NCBI GenBank assembly: GCA_022601195.1
Contig: JAHZIX010000027.1
Span: 1 to 64,000, forward strand
Direction of reading: 5' to 3'
Source: Deltaproteobacteria bacterium
GTDB taxonomy: Bacteria; Acidobacteriota; Thermoanaerobaculia; Multivoradales; JAHZIX01
Length of the DNA stretch: 64,000 bases
The notes below the pieces were generated by a model. It was not told the DNA's origin, searched no databases, and saw only the letters and a list, made by a program, of their open reading frames with translations. Each line of letters opens with the position of its first letter. The first letter of the stretch is position 1. A program made the position numbers and the translations under genes. Positions 50,728 through 57,595 of the stretch are shown in pieces.

Positions 50728-50994
50728 TTAGCCGTCAGGGTCGATACTTCCGGATCCGTCACCGCTTTCATCACTGTCCGCCGTAGGCGCCTCCCCTGTC
50801 CCCAGGGCTCCGTCAAGCAGCGCGTCGAGCCACTCAGAGAAACTGAGACCTTCACCGCCTGCCTCCGCCCGTTGATGAGAGAGATTCTGCGCAATCACGC
50901 AATTGAGGTCATGTGGGTCGTGATCCGCTTGGACCTGGGGCGGAAATATCACTCCCGCCGTCAGCGCTGTCGAGATAGCCAAGAATTTCTTCAT
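50728..50994 (-). CDS. Secreted peptide precursor ending in GSGSIDPDG
   Basis: An 88-aa protein starting at ATG 50994 (MKKFLAISTALTAGVIFPPQVQA), a signal peptide with cleavage near residue 23. The mature part is acidic and ends in 'DESGDGSGSIDPDG', which resembles the AGSAMDPNG ends of the two small ORFs in the pentapeptide cassettes. It is convergent with the TPR gene. A role as peptide signal is possible but unproven. Confidence 0.65.
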   Translation of the reverse strand: MKKFLAISTALTAGVIFPPQVQADHDPHDLNCVIAQNLSHQRAEAGGEGLSFSEWLDALLDGALGTGEAPTADSDESGDGSGSIDPDG

Positions 50995-51172
50995 TCTCTT
51001 CGCCTCCACCCGAGGGCACACCAATGGCCCCATGCCTTGTTGTCCCTCCAGGGTGACCCAAGAATATCGAAGCGAGCGTATTACTGCGCGTAAGTTATTG
51101 CAAACGCTGGGTTTGCTCTTGGCTGCAACTGTTTGCTCTTTAGTGTGACAGTTTGAATTTCCGTCGCATTGC

Positions 51173-51202
51173 TTGATATTACCTGCACATTTCTGCTATT
51201 AT
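51173..51202 (+). promoter_or_regulatory. Leaderless promoter of the excisionase-region genes
   Basis: TTGATA (51173-51178), an 18-bp spacer, TATTAT (51197-51202). The ATG at 51209 lies six bases after the -10 box. Confidence 0.65.
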
Positions 51203-51208
51203 TTACGC

Positions 51209-51553
51209 ATGTCAGAGAAGAAATACAGCAAGTGCATCGGCTTTCCGTCAGAGGAAATGCTTACAAAGACTAGATTCTGCTCAAGGAACGGACTGAGTCG
51301 CGGAATCTTATTCCGGCTTTTCCAGAAGGGGATGGGGCCAGCAACCAGGAACGTCCAGCTTCCATGGCACAAAATTCCGATACTTCGGATTGATCTAGAG
51401 GCAGAGAGGGAGTGGCGTGAGTTTTGGGACTGGCGGTCCCGCGACCCCGCCAGACTCGACACAACCATCGACGAATGGCGTGCCCTCCTGGACTCACTAC
51501 CGCCCACTCCAGAGGCACCACCAAAAACTCAACAAGGAGAAGACCATGGGTAA
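51209..51553 (+). CDS. Excisionase-like HTH protein 1
   Basis: A 114-aa protein starting at ATG 51209, the predicted transcription start. The part 'EEMLTKTRFCSRNGLSRGILFRLFQKGMGPATRN' resembles an AlpA/MerR-type helix-turn-helix used by excisionases, and the C-terminus is Pro/Asp-rich. It overlaps the next gene by 8 bp. Its place next to the integrase supports a recombination-directionality role. Confidence 0.65.
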   Translation: MSEKKYSKCIGFPSEEMLTKTRFCSRNGLSRGILFRLFQKGMGPATRNVQLPWHKIPILRIDLEAEREWREFWDWRSRDPARLDTTIDEWRALLDSLPPTPEAPPKTQQGEDHG

Positions 51554-51830
51554 CCCCCAGCTGGCCGCCGACACGAATCTGGCAAAACGTGACCGCCTCC
51601 AGGCTCACCGCGAAAAGATGTTGAGGACGATTGATGGAAGGGGCCTTGATCGCCTGATCAAGATCTCCTTCGCGTCCGCAATGCTCGACGTTGCGGTTTC
51701 GACCTACTACGAGTGGGAGAAAGTCGGGAAGGCGCCAAGGATTCGCCGCCGGAATGGAGTGTGCCGCGTGTCACTAAAAGAAGTTCAGGCGTTCATGGCC
51801 GGTAACTGGAGTCCCAGAGAAGAAAAGTGA
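51546..51830 (+). CDS. Excisionase-like HTH protein 2
   Basis: A 94-aa protein starting at ATG 51546. It carries 'LIKISFASAMLDVAVSTYYEWEKVGKAPRIRRRNGVCRVSLKEVQAFM', the AlpA/excisionase winged-helix pattern. Its 3' end overlaps the integrase gene tail to tail by 46 bp. Probably an excisionase or transcription factor. Confidence 0.72.
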   Translation: MGNPQLAADTNLAKRDRLQAHREKMLRTIDGRGLDRLIKISFASAMLDVAVSTYYEWEKVGKAPRIRRRNGVCRVSLKEVQAFMAGNWSPREEK

Positions 51831-52951
51831 TGGTCCAGGACCCTCAGGGCTTCCCTTTTTTGAACATCGAACTGGGAGCGAACGTAGACGGCAGTGACAC
51901 CAGGAATGCGGTGGTTGAGGAGTCTGTCGATGACAAAAACCTCGACTCCCAGCTCGGCGAGACGAGTCGCGCCTGTCCTCCTCAAGTCATGAGGAGTCCA
52001 CTTGAACCCGAGCTCTCTGGAGAGCCTCTGAGCTACATGAGAGAGAGTCTTCGGGGCCAGGGGTTTTCGTGGATCCTTCGGACTCGGGAACAGGTACCGA
52101 GATCTCGAGAGATGCTGCTGAGCCTGGAGGATCTCCATAGTCATCGGCTCAAGGGGGACCCGGTGGGACTCTCTATTCTTGGAAACGCCAGCCGGCTGGT
52201 TCCACCAGGTATCGTCGAGTTGGTCGAGGGTCAACAACCGGACCTCCTGGCTGCGCTGAAGCGTCAGCATCAGCATGCGGAGGCAGCCACCAATAGACGG
52301 GTCCTCGGCCTCGACAGCAACCCACAGCTGAGTCAGCTGCTGATCGGTAAGGACGGTCTGGCGAGCCGCTTCCGGGTTTCTGGGCATGCCGGCAGCCGGA
52401 TTAGCGGAGACAAGATCCCTGGAGATACCAAAGGCGTAGATCTTCGAGAGCAGCGCCCGGATTCGGTTCGCCATAGTTGGCGAGCCCCGGTCGGTGACGC
52501 GATCAAAGATCGCGATCAGGTCCCGACGCGAGATCTCAGCAGCGGGCATCTCTCCCAGGGGCGGGAGGAGATCTCCTTTGAGGATCCGCTCATCCTCTTC
52601 CCAGCTCGCCTTGTTGGGGCGAGCGTGTCGCTCCAGGTACTCCGTGGCGAGGTCTCTGAATGTAACTTCTCCGCCTCGCTCGGCAAGCGGAGCCCCGGGG
52701 TCCTTGCCTCTGGCCACGTCCGCGCGAATCTGGAGGGCGAGCTGCCTGGCCCCCGCCAGAGACATCTCAGGGTAGGTGCCAAGGCTGATTCGCCTAGCCC
52801 CACCCCGGTAGTAGCGGGCAGAGAACGACACCAGTCCTGTTTTCCTTACGCGGACGTAAAGGCCGGGCACGGCGGCGTCCCTAAGATCCCTGTCAGCGCC
52901 GTCTCCTTGGAGCGCCTTAAGCGCTCGATCAGTAAGGCGAACCTTGGCCAT
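51785..52951 (-). CDS. int: Tyrosine-type site-specific integrase
   Basis: A 388-aa protein with an N-terminal DUF4102 domain (residues 1-90), a SAM-like core-binding part and a C-terminal catalytic domain. Catalytic residues visible: Arg233 (LQRSQEV), His321 and Arg324 (HDLRR), His347 and nucleophile Tyr356 (HRIPGVTAVYVRS). It is the last gene before the tRNA-Phe att site and mediates integration there. Confidence 0.95.
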   Translation of the reverse strand: MAKVRLTDRALKALQGDGADRDLRDAAVPGLYVRVRKTGLVSFSARYYRGGARRISLGTYPEMSLAGARQLALQIRADVARGKDPGAPLAERGGEVTFRDLATEYLERHARPNKASWEEDERILKGDLLPPLGEMPAAEISRRDLIAIFDRVTDRGSPTMANRIRALLSKIYAFGISRDLVSANPAAGMPRNPEAARQTVLTDQQLTQLWVAVEAEDPSIGGCLRMLMLTLQRSQEVRLLTLDQLDDTWWNQPAGVSKNRESHRVPLEPMTMEILQAQQHLSRSRYLFPSPKDPRKPLAPKTLSHVAQRLSRELGFKWTPHDLRRTGATRLAELGVEVFVIDRLLNHRIPGVTAVYVRSQFDVQKREALRVLDHHFSSLGLQLPAMNA

Positions 52952-52972
52952 GGTGAGACCTCCCTAAAACAG

Positions 52973-52994
52973 CTGGGGGCAAATTGGGGGCAAA
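52973..52994. repeat. 11-bp tandem repeat beside integrase (possible arm site)
   Basis: Two adjacent copies of YTGGGGGCAAA between the integrase start and the att core. Tandem repeats in this position are typical arm-type binding sites of integrases. Confidence 0.5.
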
Positions 52995-53116
52995 ACATGC
53001 ACCATCAAGTGCAAATTCCTAGCGGTAGATATACTAGATAAAATCGCCCCTAAATGCTAGTATTACCTATGGTTTACGGGTGTTATCGGAGGGTATCAAA
53101 AACATGAAGAACCTTT

Positions 53117-53161
53117 CTGAAAATCAGGGTGTCCGTGGTTCAAATCCGCGTCTGGGCACCA
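53117..53161 (+). other. Prophage attachment site: 3' part of tRNA-Phe(GAA)
   Basis: The sequence from CTGAAAA (53117) to CCA (53161) matches the 3' part of a tRNA-Phe gene: anticodon loop with GAA, 3' anticodon strand TCAGG, T-stem CGTGG/CCGCG around the TTCAAAT loop, and acceptor strand TCTGGGC followed by ACCA. The 5' half is absent, and the 27-31 strand mismatches. This is the 3' att junction; the complete gene should be at the other prophage end. Confidence 0.88.
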
Positions 53162-53454
53162 CTTCTAAACGATTCAATCCAAACAATTTAGCGACTCTGG
53201 TTAGGCGGGTTTGAGCACCGGTCGGATCTGGATTTGGGTCACCATAGGGTCATCCCGGACTGCAACTTGGGGACCCTGGGTGAACCCGATTGCAACTCCT
53301 TTCCCGACCCCGGTCCTGCCTTGACCCAGATCTGGGTCCAATACGCTCCCAGCCTGATCCTCGTTGACATCTCGCCCTGGACTCGCTTAGTGGTGGGGCA
53401 TCATCAACGAAACGGCCCAGTCGGGTGCACCAACACCTGACCGGACCTAGCTCC
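53162..53454. other. Intergenic segment without recognised feature
   Basis: About 290 bases between the att site and the first host gene. I see no convincing gene, tRNA or promoter; small ORFs here lack supporting signals. Confidence 0.6.
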
Positions 53455-53841
53455 ATGAATGACCAGAACGAGTGTAGCAACCCCTTTTCTCCCGAGAGCT
53501 GGGAACTCTTTGCGGTGTTTCGCGGGAGCTTCCTCTCCGTCCAACTCAGCAATGATGATGCCGCTGCCTTCCGGCGGATCGGCCGCCTCGCCTATTTGCT
53601 CACCTTGAGCGGGGACCCACCGGCCTCTGAATCGCAAGGTTCGAAAATTCGCATCGACCTGCGAGAAGCCGCGAGAGATCTCCGCTGGCTCCAGGGTTTT
53701 CTTCAGGATGTCGGTCGGCAGCACGAGCAAAGCGAGCTAGACGCCTCTGAAGTCAGACTTTCCCGGAGAGCGGCCGAGGTCGCGGTCGGGATTGGAGCCT
53801 TTGCCCTGGAGTTCGAGCAGGAATCGGATGGAAAAGCCTAA
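53455..53841 (+). CDS. Hypothetical host protein
   Basis: A 128-aa protein (start ATG 53455, MNDQNECSNPFSPESWELFAVFRG) with an acidic helical body. It lies 11 bp before a RadC-like remnant. Function unknown; it may belong to the same mobile fragment. Confidence 0.55.
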   Translation: MNDQNECSNPFSPESWELFAVFRGSFLSVQLSNDDAAAFRRIGRLAYLLTLSGDPPASESQGSKIRIDLREAARDLRWLQGFLQDVGRQHEQSELDASEVRLSRRAAEVAVGIGAFALEFEQESDGKA

Positions 53842-53852
53842 ACCTCTCTCCT

Positions 53853-54387
53853 ATGGCCGAGGTTTCTGACCCCGAGACCCACTGTCATCCGCAGTCGGTT
53901 TCCCCTCAACCTGCAGACCGCCTTCGCGAACGAGGTGCCCGATCCTTGACCGATGCCGAGCTGCTTTCGGTGGCTGGAGGCCTCGACCTTGATCAGGCTC
54001 ATCTGCTGTTAGAGAAATCGAAGGGCCGAGAGGGGCTCCGGCAGAGCCTTCAGACACCCGGAGTCCTGGTGGGCTGGCAATCGGAAACCGAGTCACGAAT
54101 CCGCGCCGTTCTGGAACTAGCCACCCGGGCCGCTATATCCAAGATCATCCGGTCTCCGTTGTTGAACCGCCAATCAGCCGTACTGCTTCAGCCTTGTACT
54201 CGTCCGTATACTTTCGTCGTTTCCTCTTCGCCATTCGGGACCTCCCTGCGCATTATCGCGCTCCATGGAGTGTCCACGAAATCGGGGCAGGGCCATGTCA
54301 TAGCTCACCGGGGAGTGGTGCTGGCAGTAGCTCCAGCAGCCTTGAGGTTCTGGTCTCCTACTTCAATAACTGCCTATCGAGGTGAGG
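53853..54387 (+). pseudogene. radC-like remnant
   Basis: The frame opens with 'PQPADRLRERGARSLTDAELLSVAGG' (RadC N-terminus), but the conserved HxH...D JAB core is not readable in one frame; fragments of it (HSSPGSGA in another frame around 54290) suggest frameshifts. The long downstream frame to 54527 is probably chance. It looks like a decayed RadC/UPF0758 gene; confidence is moderate. Confidence 0.55.
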
Positions 54388-54494
54388 GAGCGGCAGCTGG
54401 GGCTGGAGCCGGCAGCTTGGCCAAGCGCCGACAGATTGGCCAAGCGCCGACTTTTTCTCGTCCGCGGAACTTTGCCGCGCCCCACTCGGGAGTC

Positions 54495-54788
54495 TTAGGG
54501 AGATGCCTTGGCTGGCCTGAGCTGTAGGCTGAGCTCTGATCCGAGAGCCGTGGAAAATCGGGCCATGGTCACCAAGGTAAAATTTGCGTTTCCACGCAGA
54601 ATCTTAGTGACGTAGGCGAGAGACGTTCCGAGTCGGCGGGCTAGCTCTGATCGGCTGACACCACCACTCTCCATCAGGTGGACACTTTCCTCGGTAAACT
54701 CCTGCACGAGACCTGCGACCCAGTAGTCATCGTGCGTTTCGGCTTCTTGGTAGAGATCGTCGAAGCTCTTTGGTTTCATCACGCTCAT
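54495..54788 (-). CDS. HigA-like HTH antitoxin
   Basis: A 97-aa protein with an XRE domain at residues about 40-80 (SGGVSRSELARRLGTSLAYVTKILRGNANFTLVTMARFSTAL), typical of single-domain antitoxins. It lies 46 bp after the broken PIN-like toxin gene on the same strand. No HigB toxin is adjacent. Confidence 0.8.
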   Translation of the reverse strand: MSVMKPKSFDDLYQEAETHDDYWVAGLVQEFTEESVHLMESGGVSRSELARRLGTSLAYVTKILRGNANFTLVTMARFSTALGSELSLQLRPAKASP

Positions 54789-54834
54789 CCTTCCACTGTG
54801 AGGTCGCCGCGCCCTACTGGCTCAATGGTTTCGG

Positions 54835-55323
54835 TCAGCTCTCTCTGGCAATCTTGAGGGCAGCTCTCCGGGTGGTGGAGTCCAATCGGAATCGGAGTTC
54901 CTCGAGGCGATCGAGAATCGGCCTGAGTTCGACCAGATGTCCCTCTGCCTTTGCCCTGAGCAGAACTCCGAGAGTCCCGGTCTAGGAGATCTTCAAGAGC
55001 TGAGCGAAGTGTCTCGCCAGGCGGTCATCGAGGAGGGTGAGGGAGCGAGGTCGTTCAGTCGCTAGCGACTGAACTTCTCGTTCTCCCAGACCCAAATCGG
55101 TGGCGAGGGGCAAGACGCTGAGGTGTGGAGCCTTCCGGACTTGGACCCAATCCAGGCCTTCGAGATTGGGTAGGGAAATGCCCCGGTCGTGGCCAGCCGC
55201 AAGTTCTGCCACGACCCCTTCAGGGACGATGATCGAGGTATAGAGAGAGAGGAGGAGATCGAGGTGGCCGAGCTGATGGAGATATTGAAGCGGTGAAGTG
55301 TCCGAGATCACTTCATCAGGCAC
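54835..55323 (-). pseudogene. DUF3368 (PIN-like) toxin gene with internal amber codon
   Basis: The first 113 codons (to TAG at 54984-54982) match DUF3368 PIN-like toxins: 'VISDTSPLQYLHQLGHLDLL', 'LGLGEREVQSLATERPRSLTLLDDRLARHFAQ'. The reading frame continues after the TAG in phase with the missing C-terminus, 'TGTLGVLLRAKAEGHLVELRPI...', to a TGA at 54835. A single stop thus splits the toxin. It overlaps the UPF0175 antitoxin gene by 8 bp. Confidence 0.8.
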
Positions 55324-55567
55324 GCGCCAAGTCCTCCTGAAGCTCTTGCTTGGTCATGTGGAAGGTTGGGACACCATAGTCCGCCAGCTTGGTCAGGAAG
55401 AGCGTGCGAGGAACCCCGGCCAGGGTAGCGGCGGCACCAGAAGAGAGCCTGCCTACCTCATACAGCTTGACCGCCGCAGCCAACCGAAGCTCGGCTGCCA
55501 GCTCTTCGGGCGGGAGCTTCAGCGCCAGAGCTGACTCATTAGGGATTGAAAGGGTGATCTCGCTCAT
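55316..55567 (-). CDS. UPF0175-family antitoxin
   Basis: An 83-aa protein with 'LKLPPEELAAELRLAAAVKLYEVGRLSSGAAATLAGVPRTLFLTKLADYGVP', the UPF0175 pattern with a ribbon-helix-like DNA-binding start. UPF0175 genes are normally paired with DUF3368 toxins, as here. The partner is broken, so the antitoxin may be an orphan. Confidence 0.85.
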   Translation of the reverse strand: MSEITLSIPNESALALKLPPEELAAELRLAAAVKLYEVGRLSSGAAATLAGVPRTLFLTKLADYGVPTFHMTKQELQEDLARA

Positions 55568-55591
55568 CGGCGGCCTCCATCAACGTCAGAT

Positions 55592-55966
55592 CTAAGCAGT
55601 CTCGGCTACCTTGGCACTGGATTCTACCTGGTGGCACAACATCTCCTCCATTCTACCAGCCCACCGATCGAGGGCTTCCCGCTTCTCTAGATCGTACGAT
55701 TGCCGGTCGTGGACCGCCGTGATCCCACTCTCGGTATGGTTGAGAATCTTGGACACCACCAGCCCCGGAATCTCGTCGAAGTCATGTGACTGGCTGCCGT
55801 CCTGCGGAGGTCGTGGGCGGTGAAGCTTCTCAAGTCGGCAGCCTGAGCAAGGCGATGAATGGCCAAGACTCCCCTGGTGACACCTCTGCTTCGGGACTAC
55901 AACGTTGGTTGTAGATGTGGACGGTCCTGCCGTAGGTCGGGCGGCTCCCTTCTTTCTTCGGGTCAC
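55592..55966 (-). pseudogene. Decayed integrase remnant
   Basis: The C-terminal part of a tyrosine recombinase is present, but the 'FTAHDLRRTAASHMTS' box and the later 'EIPGLVVSKILNHTESGITAVHDRQSYDLEKREAL' are in different frames, so a frameshift separates them. The residue at the nucleophile position is His instead of Tyr (AVHDR). A remnant of an older mobile element, not this prophage's integrase. Confidence 0.8.
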
Positions 55967-56537
55967 TTTTGTAGGGGAAGCTCTCGTGGGCGATCAACCT
56001 TGACGTTAGGAAGAACCAGTCACCGAGAGCAGGCTGAAGAGACTGGTGGCAGCCTTCTCAAGGTCTCCCGAAATTGTCTGGAGTCGCAAGTTGACTCGCA
56101 GAAACAAATGCCGTGAAGGGGAGGATCGAGGCAGTGACGATGGTTTGCTAGACGGGAACCCGGTTGGGGGTCGAGTTTCTCGCCGCCAGGAGGAAGGCTA
56201 GTGCCTACAGGAGTCTCAGCGCTGCTGCGACAATAACAGGAGGCGCCTTCGGGTTAGGCGAGGGAGAATCATGGTGAGAAACGGCTCTGGCGAGGCAGCG
56301 TTTCTCTAGTCGGTTGTTCCCTTCCGCCGCGAGTTCAGTCACCCTCGACCCGCCAAAGGTCTCTTTTCATTGGAGTCGGTGGAGCCAGAGGCTGTAGGTG
56401 TCTGTGGTTCCAAGGAAGAAGGCGATTCTGCGACGCAGGCAGAACCGCCTTCTGATGCCGGAAGTTTAGGCAGAACCGGCGCTACGGCAGAGGACGGGTG
56501 AGAAGAAAAGCCTAAGCTGAGACTTACCGTAGATCCT
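55967..56537. other. Intergenic segment with no recognised gene
   Basis: About 570 bases between the integrase remnant and the Cys-rich protein gene. The first part may hold more integrase debris; a frame at 56339-56638 has no family match and overlaps the next gene's end, so it was not called. Confidence 0.5.
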
Positions 56538-56801
56538 TCACCATGTGCAGTCGCACTGACAGGTTTGGCCGAGTTGGCCCAGGGGAGCGGTCGAATAGAC
56601 CTCGCATGTTCCCCAGTTGAGATATTGGCAAGTGCCAACGTGGTGCAGATTGCTTGGGTCCTCGGTGCATGGGGTCAGGGTGACAGGGCAGCTTGCGGAC
56701 GCTGGCGAAGTCAAAGTTGGTTGTGCAGCCATCGCGGTGAGTCCGAGAAGGCAGATGGCGAAAAGGGCGATTGTAAAACTTGTTTTGAGGGCAACGTTCA
56801 T
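56538..56801 (-). CDS. Small secreted Cys-rich protein
   Basis: An 87-aa protein, start ATG 56801 with an AGAAAGGA upstream. Signal peptide 'MNVALKTSFTIALFAICLLG' and following residues, cleavage near Ala26. The mature part has seven cysteines, including a closing TCQCDCTW. It lies downstream of the thioredoxin-like gene on the same strand, which could form its disulfides. Function unknown. Confidence 0.62.
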   Translation of the reverse strand: MNVALKTSFTIALFAICLLGLTAMAAQPTLTSPASASCPVTLTPCTEDPSNLHHVGTCQYLNWGTCEVYSTAPLGQLGQTCQCDCTW

Positions 56802-56869
56802 GGGTGATTCCTTTCTGGTTCATTGGTTTCTGGTCGAGCAGCAGAGGACGCACTGAAGGCATCGATAGC

Positions 56870-57454
56870 TCAGCTTTCAGCTGCTAGTGATGCCGTGAGC
56901 TGGGCCAAAGAATCGTCGGTCAAGACTCCCAGCCAGGAGCTGTGAACCTCGCCGTTATGATCGATTTGAAGAGTGAGCGGAATCCGGTCGATCTTGTGAG
57001 TCGTTGTGAAATCTGGGATGTCTTTGGGGACGACTAATGAGAAGGGAAGGTCATTGGCTTGGCGATACTTGGCGGTAGAGTCGATATCGTCCAGACTGAT
57101 GCCTAGGATCTCGTAGCGGTCCTTCTCCTGCTCATAGAGCGTTCGCCAGCTCGCTTGATTCTCTCGGCATGCTGGGCAGAGCGTGTTGAGAACAAACACA
57201 AGGCTCCCGCGTTTACTTTCTGTGAGATCGACAAGGCGAGATTCGCCTTTCAGATCGAAGGCCGGGAAGGCGGGAAAAACTTCACCCTCTTCGATCGAGG
57301 CATTTTCTAATATAGATGGCTTTCGAAGTTCCCGGTTCTCTCGGACCAGTCCGAAGACAGTGACGGCCAGAGCTATCAACAGCCCGTGGATCAAAATCTG
57401 ATAGCTGTGGAAGGGTTTTCGAGCCGTGTTAAGCTTTCGAACTTTTTGTTCCAT
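56870..57454 (-). CDS. Membrane-anchored thioredoxin-like (TlpA/AhpC) protein
   Basis: A 194-aa protein. Residues about 20-41 are a membrane anchor (ILIHGLLIALAVTVFGLV). The redoxin domain has a CPAC active site in 'FVLNTLCPACRENQASWRTLY', the strand 'ILGISLDDIDSTAKYRQANDLPFSLV' and a cis-Pro stretch 'IDRIPLTLQID'. It probably reduces or oxidises exported thiols, possibly of the Cys-rich protein at 56538-56801. The start ATG has GGAGGG upstream. Confidence 0.85.
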   Translation of the reverse strand: MEQKVRKLNTARKPFHSYQILIHGLLIALAVTVFGLVRENRELRKPSILENASIEEGEVFPAFPAFDLKGESRLVDLTESKRGSLVFVLNTLCPACRENQASWRTLYEQEKDRYEILGISLDDIDSTAKYRQANDLPFSLVVPKDIPDFTTTHKIDRIPLTLQIDHNGEVHSSWLGVLTDDSLAQLTASLAAES

Positions 57455-57595
57455 CTTGGGAGCCCTCCCTGAACGAGTTTGTACTTTGTACTCTCGTTGT
57501 ATCCGGTCTGCGGTGAGTGAAGAAATGCCTTCACTGACTCATCGCGTCGGAAATCTGGAAAGAGGATCAAGAAGATCGATATTTTCCGTGAAGTG

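Larger units (their letters stand above)
1..53161. mobile_element. Prophage (right part; left end outside window)
   Basis: The segment carries a complete set of siphovirus head, tail, packaging, replication, lysogeny and integration genes, and it ends at a tRNA-Phe 3' fragment next to a tyrosine integrase. Structural genes are all on the minus strand from 28,047 down to 1; early recombination genes run rightward from 28,829. The left boundary, which should carry the restored tRNA-Phe gene, is not in the window. The gene set looks intact, so the element may be inducible, but no lysis enzyme is visible here and it may lie to the left. Confidence 0.95.

Noticed and set aside
51827..53041. A 404-aa plus-strand frame over the integrase
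   Set aside because: Antisense to a clear tyrosine recombinase with all catalytic residues; arises from codon bias.
53101..53161. A complete tRNA gene at the right prophage end
   Set aside because: The 5' half and D-arm are missing; only the 3' part of tRNA-Phe is present.
56339..56638. A 99-aa minus-strand frame
   Set aside because: Low-complexity Pro/Ser-rich composition, overlap with the Cys-rich gene, no family match.
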